From contig JAJFFB010000183.1 in the NCBI GenBank assembly GCA_021776925.1, positions 1 through 57,335 of the forward strand: a stretch of DNA of 57,335 nt. Direction: 5' to 3'. The position numbers and the translations under genes are program-made. Positions 16,481 to 24,439 of the stretch are shown piece after piece; the first letter of the stretch is position 1, and every line of letters begins with the position of its first letter. The notes under the pieces are model-generated. The model was given only the letters and a program-made list of their open reading frames with translations. It was not told the origin of the DNA and did no database searches. This DNA is from Planctomycetota bacterium (GTDB lineage: Bacteria > Planctomycetota > UBA1135).

Positions 16481-19114
16481 ATGCCGCATTACGACTACAC
16501 AGCGATCGAAGCCCGCTGGCAGCAGAGCTGGCAGGAGAACGGCTGTTTCCGCACCCCTGGTCCGGGCGACGAGGGCTTCGATGCTTCCAAGCCGAAGTTC
16601 TACGTGCTCGACATGTTTCCCTACCCATCCGGGGCGGGGCTGCACGTCGGCCACCCCAAGGGGTACACCGCCACCGACGTGATGGCGCGCTTCAAGCGCC
16701 ACCAGGGCTTCAACGTGCTGCATCCGATGGGCTGGGACGCCTTCGGCCTGCCCGCCGAGCAGTACGCGATCCAGACCGGGACGCACCCGGCGGTCACCAC
16801 CCAGGTCAACGTCGACCGCTTCCGTGAGCAGCTCAAGGCCCTCGGCCTGAGCTACGACTGGGAGCGCGAGGTCAACACCACCGACCCCGGCTACTACCGC
16901 TGGACGCAATGGATCTTCACCAAGCTGTACCAGCAGGGCCTCGCCTACGAGGCCGAGGTGCCGGTGTGGTGGTGCGAGGAACTCGGCACCGTGCTGGCCA
17001 ACGAAGAGGTCATCGATGGGCGTTCCGAACGCGGCAGCCATCCCTGCGTCAAACGTCCGCTGCGCCAATGGATGCTGAAGATCACCGCCTACGCCGAGCG
17101 CCTGCTCGCCGACCTTGACCTGGTCGAGTGGCCGGAGTCGGTACGCGCGATGCAGCGTGAGTGGATCGGCCGCTCCGAGGGCGCGGAGGTGCGCTTTCAA
17201 CTGGCCGGGGACGACACCGAAGAGGGCTTCACTGTGTTCACCACGCGGCCCGACACCCTGTTCGGCGCGACCTTCTGCGTGCTGGCGCCGGAGCATCCGC
17301 TGGTGGCCGAAATCGTGACCGAGGAAAACCAGGCAGCGGTGCGCGACTACCTGGCGCAGGCGGCGGCGAAGAGCGATCTGGAACGCTCCGATCTGCAAAA
17401 GGACAAGAGCGGCGTCTTCACCGGCGCCTACGCGGTCAACCCGGTGTTCGAAGAAGGGGATCCGCGTCGCCTGGTGCCGGTGTGGGTGGCCGACTACGTG
17501 CTGATGGGCTACGGCACCGGCGCGATCATGTGCGTGCCCGGCGGCGATCAGCGCGACCACGAGTTCGCCACCCGTTATCAGCTGCCGATCGTGCGCGTTG
17601 TGCGGCCCGAAGCGCTGGCGCGTAACGCGCCGCACGTCGACGGCGGCTTCGACGCCACCCACGGCATGACCGACGTCGAGCTCGAGACCGTTTGCTGGGC
17701 CGGCGAGGGCGAGATGATGAACTCGGAGTGGCTCGACGGCATGGCCAGTACCGAGGCCAAGCTGCGCATGATCGCGTGGCTGGAAGAACGCGGCCTCGGC
17801 CGCGCGCGCGTGACCTATCGTCTGCGCGACTGGCTGTTCAGCCGCCAGCGCTACTGGGGCGAGCCCTTCCCGGTGCTGCACGGACCCGACGGCGAGACCG
17901 CCCTGGTTGCCGCCGATGACCTGCCGGTGACGCTGCCCGAACTCGACGACTTCAAGCCCGCCGGCGCGCTGGAGCCGCCGCTGGGCCGCGCCAAGGACTG
18001 GGTCGAGGTCGTCGACGCCGACGGCCGCGTGTGGCGGCGCGAGACCAACTCGATGCCGCAGTGGGCGGGTTCGTGCTGGTACTACCTGCGTTTCCTCGAC
18101 CCGCACAACACCGAGCAGGCCTGGAACGCCGAGGCCGAGAAGTACTGGATGCCGATCGACCTCTACGTCGGCGGCGCCGAACACGCGGTGCTGCACCTGC
18201 TGTACGCGCGCTTCTGGCACAAGGTGCTGTACGACTGCGGGCTGGTGTCGACGCTCGAGCCCTTCCACAAACTGGTCAACCAGGGCATGGTGCAGTCCTT
18301 CGCCTTCCGCGACGCGCGCGGCGTGCTGGTTCCGGTCGACGACGTAGATGAGGGCGCCGAGGGCTCCTTTACCCGCCGCGCCGACGGTGCCGTGGTCGAG
18401 CGCCAGGTCGCCAAGATGTCCAAGGCATTACGCAACGTGATCAACCCGGACGACGTGATCCGCGAATACGGCGCCGACACCCTGCGTCTGTACGAAGCCT
18501 TCATGGGTCCGGTCACCGCCAGCGCGCCGTGGAACCCGCGTGACCTGCCCGGGGTGCACCGCTTCCTGCAACGTGCGTGGCGCCTCTTCGTGCCCACCGC
18601 AGACGAAGGTCCTGAGATCCACCCGCAGCTGTTGCAGGAAGAAGCGGCCTCTGCCGAGATCGAACGCGCTCTGCACAAGACCATCGCCAAGGTCGGCTCC
18701 GACCTCGAGCAGATGGGCAACAACACCGCGATCGCCGCGTTGATGGAATTTGTCAACCTGGTCACCAAACACGCGGCGCAGTGGAACCGTGCCCAGGCGC
18801 AGCGCTTCCTGATCCTGTTGGAGCCCTTCGCTCCGCACTTCGCCGAAGAGTTGTGGGCGCGTCTGGGGCTGACCCAGCCCTTGTACCAGCAGCCGTGGCC
18901 CGAGCACGACCCGGCGCTGCTGCTCAGCGACCGCATCGAACTGCCGGTCCAGGTCAACGGCAAGCTGCGCGCGCGCGTCGAGGTCGACGCCGCCGCCGAC
19001 GCGGACAGCATCGAAGCCGCGGCGCGCGAGGCAGCGGCGGAGCACTTGCAGGGCACCGTGCGCAAGGTGGTGGTGGTACCCGGGCGCATGGTCAATTTCG
19101 TCGTCACGCCCTGA
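16481..19114 (+). CDS. leuS: Leucyl-tRNA synthetase (class I)
   Basis: The 877-residue enzyme charges tRNA-Leu. The Rossmann core begins MFPYPSGAGLHVGHPKGY with the HIGH-type motif HVGH (about residue 49). The CP1 editing domain shows TTRPDTLFGATF (about residue 252). The second class I signature reads KMSKA instead of KMSKS near residue 647, followed by NVINPDDVIREYGADTLRLY. The C-terminal anticodon-binding and small beta domains are present and end with GRMVNFVVTP. ATG at 16481 gives the expected MPHYDYTAIEARWQQSW; the longer frame upstream runs through a repeat copy. The gene converges with the following minus-strand gene, one base between the stops, and no terminator hairpin is visible there. 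Confidence 0.95.
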   Translation: MPHYDYTAIEARWQQSWQENGCFRTPGPGDEGFDASKPKFYVLDMFPYPSGAGLHVGHPKGYTATDVMARFKRHQGFNVLHPMGWDAFGLPAEQYAIQTGTHPAVTTQVNVDRFREQLKALGLSYDWEREVNTTDPGYYRWTQWIFTKLYQQGLAYEAEVPVWWCEELGTVLANEEVIDGRSERGSHPCVKRPLRQWMLKITAYAERLLADLDLVEWPESVRAMQREWIGRSEGAEVRFQLAGDDTEEGFTVFTTRPDTLFGATFCVLAPEHPLVAEIVTEENQAAVRDYLAQAAAKSDLERSDLQKDKSGVFTGAYAVNPVFEEGDPRRLVPVWVADYVLMGYGTGAIMCVPGGDQRDHEFATRYQLPIVRVVRPEALARNAPHVDGGFDATHGMTDVELETVCWAGEGEMMNSEWLDGMASTEAKLRMIAWLEERGLGRARVTYRLRDWLFSRQRYWGEPFPVLHGPDGETALVAADDLPVTLPELDDFKPAGALEPPLGRAKDWVEVVDADGRVWRRETNSMPQWAGSCWYYLRFLDPHNTEQAWNAEAEKYWMPIDLYVGGAEHAVLHLLYARFWHKVLYDCGLVSTLEPFHKLVNQGMVQSFAFRDARGVLVPVDDVDEGAEGSFTRRADGAVVERQVAKMSKALRNVINPDDVIREYGADTLRLYEAFMGPVTASAPWNPRDLPGVHRFLQRAWRLFVPTADEGPEIHPQLLQEEAASAEIERALHKTIAKVGSDLEQMGNNTAIAALMEFVNLVTKHAAQWNRAQAQRFLILLEPFAPHFAEELWARLGLTQPLYQQPWPEHDPALLLSDRIELPVQVNGKLRARVEVDAAADADSIEAAAREAAAEHLQGTVRKVVVVPGRMVNFVVTP

Positions 19115-19115
19115 C

Positions 19116-19802
19116 TCAGGAGTCCATCAGCCAGGTCCAGCCGACCCCGCTGACCATGCCCTGGCTGAAGCTCAGTTCGAGTTCCCAGCCGCGTTGGTCG
19201 CCATCTGGGAGTTCCCAGTATTCCAGGTAGTTCCACACCATCGGCGCGGCGGCATAGATTTCGTCGGGGGCGCCGAAATGGTGCAGGATTTCGCTCGAGG
19301 ACATCAACAGGACTTCCTTTTCGATCGACTCGATGTCGCCGCTTTCACTCTCTGCCGCCTGTTCCAGGCGGCGGCAATAGGCGCTGATGGCGCGGGTCTG
19401 GCGCGGGAACTCGCCGCTGCGCGCCAGGCGCACCACGCTGGCCTGGTCCTGCACGGGGTGGCTCTGCGCCACCTGCGCCATTTGTTCGAGCTGGCGCACC
19501 GCCTGGTCCAGACGTTCGAGCACCGGGTCCAGCGAGGGCAGACGCGCGCCGCGCTCCGGCGTGGAAAGGGCACGCGCCGCGGCGCCTGAGGTGTTGCCCG
19601 AGGCCAGCGGCCGGGAATCACGCAGCTCCCTCAAGGCGTACAGCAAGTCACGTTGCAGGGCGAGCAGCTCGGCGGAATCAGCGTGGGGCTGATCCAGGCC
19701 GGGGGCACCGCGGCCGCCGCCCTGGTGGTCACCGAGCAGGTATCCGGCGGCAAAGCACAGCAGGAAGAGCGATGGAAGCAGGATTCGGGCGGGAAATGCC
19801 AT
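19116..19802 (-). CDS. Signal-anchored coiled-coil protein of unknown function
   Basis: The 228-residue product starts with a hydrophobic anchor (MAFPARILLPSLFLLCFAAG). It then has heptad-like leucine stretches (SAELLALQRDLLYALRELR and LDPVLERLDQAVRQLEQM) and ends in a domain with EILHHFGAPDEIY, WNYLEYWELPDGDQRGWE and GMVSGVGWTW. The C-terminal domain and overall plan match the product of 4646-5275, so the two are paralogues about 14 kb apart. The fold near FGAPDEIY recalls SmpA/BamE-like lipoproteins, but no lipobox is present. It is transcribed divergently from the sensor kinase gene, with 109 bp between the starts. Function unknown. Confidence 0.6.
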   Translation of the reverse strand: MAFPARILLPSLFLLCFAAGYLLGDHQGGGRGAPGLDQPHADSAELLALQRDLLYALRELRDSRPLASGNTSGAAARALSTPERGARLPSLDPVLERLDQAVRQLEQMAQVAQSHPVQDQASVVRLARSGEFPRQTRAISAYCRRLEQAAESESGDIESIEKEVLLMSSSEILHHFGAPDEIYAAAPMVWNYLEYWELPDGDQRGWELELSFSQGMVSGVGWTWLMDS

Positions 19803-19911
19803 ATGCTGCAACCTAGCACGCGGGGGCCCAGGGGTTAGCAGAAGTGGACAGTCACGTGCGGGCGCTGCCTGCACCGGCTGGCGCCCAATCCGAACCGCTC
19901 CCGCCACCACC

Positions 19912-22155
19912 ATGCGAGATCCCCTCTACTGGCTGTCGGTCAAGTACAAGCTGGCGCTTGGTTTCGTCGGTCTGTGCACCTTGGCCTTCGGTGTCGGTGG
20001 CTATCTGATGTCGAATTCGGCGCGCGACGCGCTCCAGGGCGAGATCCTGCAGCGGCTGGAATTTCAGAGCCAGGCCTACGCCGCCGACCTGCACGCCAGT
20101 CTCGAATTGCTCAAGCGGCGCAGCGAAGACTTCGCTTCCGACGGTTACATCCGCGATCATCTGGCGCGCCTCGTCACCGCCAGCGATGGCGACGCGCGGG
20201 CGCAGCTGGCGACCGACCTGCACCGGCACCTGCGGGTCAACAAGCTGCCGTTGGAAGACGCCTTCATCGACCTCGCCGTGGTCTCCGCGGTCGGCGAGGT
20301 GGCGGTGGCGGTCGAAGACGCGAGCAGCGCCGCGATCGTGCAGCTGGCACGTTGGTCGGTACTCCAGGATGAATCCCGTTCCAGCAACGCCCTGGCCAGC
20401 GCCGGCGGTGTGCCCTTCCTGGTGATCACCACGCCGGTCTACGGATTGCGCAGCGGCGAGCCGATCGGTCGGCTGCTGGCCAAGGTGCGGGCGCGCGCGT
20501 GGGTGTCCCTGGCGTTGCAATCCCAGCGGCTCGGGCGCGACCGAGCGGTGCAAGGGGTGGGCTTGCGTCTGCACGACAGTCAGGACCGCGTGTTGTTGAT
20601 TCCAAGCGAGTTCCTACACGCCGCGGAGCTGCCCAGCGCAGCGGCGCGCAGCGAGTCCGGCCCCTTCCGCCTGGTGACCGGGGAAGAATTCAACGCCAGT
20701 GGAATCGCCGGCGAACAGGGCGACGGCATCCTGCGCCAGGAGTTTCCGATCGGCAGCAGTGGCTGGTCGGCCGAGGTCACCATCAAGCCGGATCTGATGA
20801 TGGAAGCGCTTTCCGGCCTGCAGAGCGAGTTTCTGCTCGTCGGTGTGATTCTGGCGTGCTTTTCGGCGCTGCTGTTGTTCTTCCCCTTGCGCTTCCTGGC
20901 GCGCCCCTTGATGCAGCTGCGCGAGGCCGCCCTGCGTATCCGCGAGGGTGATTTTTCGCCGCGCGTCGAAGTGCGTTCAGGTGATGAGGTGGGGGATCTG
21001 GCCGAGTCCTTCAACCTGATGGCCGGCGCGGTTGAAGCGCGCACCCACGCGCTGGAGCAGACCGCCACCGACCTGCGCCACCGACAGAACGAGTTGTTGA
21101 CCGAACGCGACCGGCTCGACCGGGTCATTTCGACGATGCAGGACGGTCTGGTGGTTCTGAACCCCAATGGCGAGGTCGAGCTTTCCAACCACGCCGCCGG
21201 ACCCTTGCTGGAAATGCTGCAGCAGATGGAAGCCGACGAGGTCGTTTCCCACCATCCGTGCCAGAGTCCGGGCCGCGACGGAGAACAGGATTGTCGCCAT
21301 TGCCTGGCCCATCCGGACCGGGCGGCGCGCTCGTGCACGCTGGATTACCGCGACCGAGTTATCGACGTGCACGCCACCCCGCTACCAGCCGGCAGTGACG
21401 GCCGGCGGGGCCGCATCCTGGTCGGGCGCGACGTCACCGACCGGGTTTCGCGCGAGGAGGGCGAGGTGCACCAGGAACGCCTGGCGGTGCTCGGCGAGGT
21501 CGCCGCGGTGATGGCGCACGAATTGAACAACCCGTTGGCTTCGATCTGCTTGTTCAATCAGATGCTGGGCGCGCGACTGCCCGACGACTCGGAGCTGCAG
21601 GAAAACGTCGAGGTGATCAACCGCAACGCCGAGACCTGCAAGAAGGTGATCGGCGAGCTGCTCGGCTATTCCGGCGCCACCGCGCCAGAAATCGGTCCGG
21701 TGGATCTGCACGAAACCCTTCAAGACGTTGCCCGTTTTCTGCGGCCGCTGGCCGAGCGCAACGGCGTGCAGGTTTTGTGCACACTCGAGGCCGGGCATTC
21801 GGTGGTGCACGGCGACGAAGTCCAGCTGCGCCAGATCTTCGTCAACCTGGTGGTCAATGCGATTCAAGCTGCCGAGGGCGATGCACAGGTCGAGCTGTGC
21901 AGCGATGATCAGGATGGCATGCTGGTGGTGCAGGTGTGCGACAGCGGGCCGGGGATTCCAGCCCCTGCACGCGAGCAGATCTTCCGCCCCTTCTACACCA
22001 CCAAAGCCCGCGGCGAGGGCACCGGCCTCGGCCTGTCGACCGCCCGCCGCCTCGCCGAACTGCACGGCGGCGGCCTCGAGCTGATCCGCAGCGGCCCACG
22101 CGGAACCATCTTCCAGGTACGCCTGCGCGCCATGCAAAGGGCCGCCGGGGAATGA
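19912..22155 (+). CDS. Membrane sensor histidine kinase (NtrB-like, HAMP-PAS)
   Basis: The 747-residue kinase has membrane helices at about residues 12-31 and 303-325, which enclose a periplasmic sensing domain of about 270 residues. A HAMP domain (ARPLMQLREAALRIREGDF onward), a coiled coil and a PAS-like domain (LDRVISTMQDGLVVLNPNGE) follow. The kinase core has the phospho-accepting His in MAHELNNPL (about residue 535), an N-box (NLVVNAIQAA) and G-boxes DSGPGIP and GEGTGLGLS. Inside the PAS region, HHPCQSPGRDGEQDCRHC holds three cysteines and three histidines, a possible metal or redox site. The stop overlaps the next start (ATGA). Its natural partner, by type, is the NtrC-family regulator at 25517, separated from it by three unrelated genes. 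The signal is unknown. Confidence 0.88.
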   Translation: MRDPLYWLSVKYKLALGFVGLCTLAFGVGGYLMSNSARDALQGEILQRLEFQSQAYAADLHASLELLKRRSEDFASDGYIRDHLARLVTASDGDARAQLATDLHRHLRVNKLPLEDAFIDLAVVSAVGEVAVAVEDASSAAIVQLARWSVLQDESRSSNALASAGGVPFLVITTPVYGLRSGEPIGRLLAKVRARAWVSLALQSQRLGRDRAVQGVGLRLHDSQDRVLLIPSEFLHAAELPSAAARSESGPFRLVTGEEFNASGIAGEQGDGILRQEFPIGSSGWSAEVTIKPDLMMEALSGLQSEFLLVGVILACFSALLLFFPLRFLARPLMQLREAALRIREGDFSPRVEVRSGDEVGDLAESFNLMAGAVEARTHALEQTATDLRHRQNELLTERDRLDRVISTMQDGLVVLNPNGEVELSNHAAGPLLEMLQQMEADEVVSHHPCQSPGRDGEQDCRHCLAHPDRAARSCTLDYRDRVIDVHATPLPAGSDGRRGRILVGRDVTDRVSREEGEVHQERLAVLGEVAAVMAHELNNPLASICLFNQMLGARLPDDSELQENVEVINRNAETCKKVIGELLGYSGATAPEIGPVDLHETLQDVARFLRPLAERNGVQVLCTLEAGHSVVHGDEVQLRQIFVNLVVNAIQAAEGDAQVELCSDDQDGMLVVQVCDSGPGIPAPAREQIFRPFYTTKARGEGTGLGLSTARRLAELHGGGLELIRSGPRGTIFQVRLRAMQRAAGE

Positions 22156-22694
22156 CCGGGGGGGGGGTGTTGGCGAAGCCAGCTCCGTTTGACAGCCCGG
22201 CCAGCGCTGGCTACAAAAGACTGCAGATATTTCGAGCTTTCCTGGTGTTGCGCTTCCTCCGACTTTCGATCTGGATTGCGGTTCTGGCCGTGATTCCCTC
22301 CTGCAATCTGCCGGGCCTTGGCTACGGCACCAGGAAGGTCGACGTCGATCTGACCACCACTCCTGCCGGGGCGACGGCCTTCCTGATCGACCACCAGGTA
22401 TGGAGCGAGCTCCAGCTCAAGGAACGCATCGTGGAACTCCGCGCCCTGGTTGCGCTGCCGAGCGACGCCGCCGTAATTGCCGCCAAGCGCAACGCCCTGC
22501 TGCTGGACCTCGAGGAATTCCGCGTCAAGAGCGGCAAGACCGCCCCACTTCTCCGGGTGCGGATTGAAACGCTGGTCACCGTCTACGTGGCCGTCCTGGA
22601 TGCGCGGATCGACTATTTGGTATTCCAACCGGGTGAGTATCGGGCCAGCGAGGGCAAGACGGTGTTGCTGGACCTCGGCGGAGTCGATGACTGA
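22152..22694 (+). CDS. Small probable lipoprotein with a PEGA-like segment, first gene of the TIR/peptidase cassette
   Basis: From the ATG that overlaps the kinase stop, the product is 180 residues. It has a hydrophobic segment followed by the lipobox-like AVIPSC (about residues 51-56), an unusually late position. A start at an internal TTG (beginning LRFLRLSIWIAVLAVIPSC) would give a more normal lipoprotein signal, so the start is uncertain. The mature part opens with VDVDLTTTPAGATAFLID, which resembles a PEGA strand pair. A helical stretch follows, then DYLVFQPGEYRASEGK. A 9-G tract lies at 22158-22166 just inside the longer start. It overlaps the TIR gene by 8 bp, which implies coupled expression. 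Function unknown. Confidence 0.55.
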   Translation: MTGGGVLAKPAPFDSPASAGYKRLQIFRAFLVLRFLRLSIWIAVLAVIPSCNLPGLGYGTRKVDVDLTTTPAGATAFLIDHQVWSELQLKERIVELRALVALPSDAAVIAAKRNALLLDLEEFRVKSGKTAPLLRVRIETLVTVYVAVLDARIDYLVFQPGEYRASEGKTVLLDLGGVDD

Positions 22695-24369
22695 GGGCAG
22701 CTCGACGAGGTCCGTGGGGAATCCTGGGATCTCGAGGTGGAATCATCCCTGGCTGCGCCTTCATCATCAGACCCTGCTTGCACTGGCGGTCACCTTTCTC
22801 CTCGCGCACGCATTGGCACATTGGAGCCAGGCGCAGCTGTGGCTGGGCCGAACATCGATCGCACCCGCGAGTTTGATCGGGACATTTCTCGGCCTGCTGG
22901 CCTTTTATATGGTGTGGGAGTTACGGCGTGTGCGCGCCCGCCGGGCGGTGAATGCTGGGCGCACTTCGCGGCCGCGGCGCAGTTCCCTGCTGGCGTTTCT
23001 CTTTCTCGCCGCGGCCACCACCTTCCTGGTCCAGTTCATGGTGTTGCGCAGCACCACCGTCCTCCCATTCGAACCGAGCGACTGGTGGATCAAGGAGAAC
23101 CTGGCAGACGGTCCCGAGGGCCTTCCGGACTTCATTGCGATGCCAGAGGAGGCGCCCTTCCGAGGGTGGTTCCTGACCCCGCTTTCTTTTGATGAAGAAA
23201 ACTCGTCGTTCCTGGATGTTCTTGCTGCCCAGAACTCAGGAACTGATCCCGTGGCCCAGTTGCTGCGGGAGGATCCCAATCGGCTCATCATGTGGATCCA
23301 AGAATCCAGCCGGGGGCAGCTGCAACAGACGCGGCTGCTCTTCTTCGCGCTCTATCTGGCCCAGGTCACCTCCTTCGCCGCAATGCTCGGGTCCTTTTTC
23401 TCGCTCGCGGATCCGGCCCGGCGCAGACTCGCGGTCGTGCATTCGAGACCACCCGGGACAGTCTCCGGGCAGCTTCAAAGCCACCAGGCACCCGCTGGCT
23501 CAACCCCGCCCGGAACCGGCAGCGATTACCAGGTATTCCTCTCGTTCAAGAACTTGCTCGCCGACGGGCAGCCTTCGCCTGACAGTGTGCTGGCGCGAGA
23601 GATCTACGAACACCTGACCCGGTCGGGCTATCAGGTCTTCCTCAGCAACGTTTCTCTCGAGCGTCTGGGCACCTCGGCGTACAAGAAAGCGATCGACGAC
23701 GCCCTCGATACAGCCAAGATCCTGGTGGCGGTGGGAACTTCGGCGGACCACATGGAAGCGCATTGGGTGCGCTACGAGTGGGACAGCTTCTTCAACGACA
23801 TCCTGAGCGGGGTGAAGCCGGGTGGGCGTGTTTTTGCCTACGTCGAGGGCGTTCCGATCCTGGAACTTCCGCGCAGCCTGCGCCAGGCGCAGACCTTTTT
23901 CCACGCCGACGGCTCGCTGGCGGCGCTCACCAACTTCATCGCCAATGCGCTGGAAAAAGATCAGTCCGCTCCGCTCTCTCAAGATCAGGGCGTCTATTGC
24001 GTTTCATCCAAGAAGGACCGTGCCTACGCCGACGCTTTGTCCGCGGAGTTGAAGCAGCTTGGCATTTCCTGGTGCGGCAATCACACCGCGAGTGATCTGC
24101 CAGAAGCCGCGCGTCGGATCGCCGATTCGAGCTTCGTCGTGTTCCTGGACTCAAGCAACGCCCTGGGTGCCGATCTCTACCAGTTATTGGACCTGGCGCG
24201 AAGCATGGGCAAACCGATCATTCCGTTGCGGCTCGAGGCCGTTGCGCCGCGCTCTGACGACGACCCTCTATGTTTTCTCGAGACGATCCAATTCCTCGAC
24301 GCGACCCGGCTGTCGATGGCCGCGATGGCGGAGGAACTCGCCGCCCTGGGAGACCAGGTCCCGCTATGA
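22687..24369 (+). CDS. Membrane protein with two TIR-like domains
   Basis: The 560-residue protein has about four membrane helices (near residues 23-46, 62-80, 98-119 and 219-242) and a long loop between the third and fourth. A linker then leads to a bacterial TIR domain at about residues 280-420: DYQVFLSFKN opens it, and SAYKKAIDDALDTAKILVAV and HWVRYEWDSFFNDIL follow the pattern of bacterial TIR proteins. A second, weaker TIR-like unit spans about residues 436-545 (GVYCVSSKKDRAYADALSAE, FVVFLDSSN, GKPIIPLRLE). TIR domains either hydrolyse or remodel NAD or act as scaffolds. I could not place the catalytic glutamate with confidence. ATG at 22687 overlaps the previous gene and gives a clean membrane N-terminus. 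It may be an immune sensor or effector, but no test is possible from sequence alone. Confidence 0.82.
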   Translation: MTEGSSTRSVGNPGISRWNHPWLRLHHQTLLALAVTFLLAHALAHWSQAQLWLGRTSIAPASLIGTFLGLLAFYMVWELRRVRARRAVNAGRTSRPRRSSLLAFLFLAAATTFLVQFMVLRSTTVLPFEPSDWWIKENLADGPEGLPDFIAMPEEAPFRGWFLTPLSFDEENSSFLDVLAAQNSGTDPVAQLLREDPNRLIMWIQESSRGQLQQTRLLFFALYLAQVTSFAAMLGSFFSLADPARRRLAVVHSRPPGTVSGQLQSHQAPAGSTPPGTGSDYQVFLSFKNLLADGQPSPDSVLAREIYEHLTRSGYQVFLSNVSLERLGTSAYKKAIDDALDTAKILVAVGTSADHMEAHWVRYEWDSFFNDILSGVKPGGRVFAYVEGVPILELPRSLRQAQTFFHADGSLAALTNFIANALEKDQSAPLSQDQGVYCVSSKKDRAYADALSAELKQLGISWCGNHTASDLPEAARRIADSSFVVFLDSSNALGADLYQLLDLARSMGKPIIPLRLEAVAPRSDDDPLCFLETIQFLDATRLSMAAMAEELAALGDQVPL

Positions 24370-24439
24370 GACCCCACCGCCATTGCTTGAGTCCGAGAGT
24401 CATGGCCCATCGATCACGCCATGCATGCGAAACAACCCA

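Noticed and set aside
21936..22151. Upstream extension of the small lipoprotein gene into the kinase gene
   Set aside because: These codons are Arg/Pro-rich shadow of the kinase G-box region; the real start lies at or after 22152.
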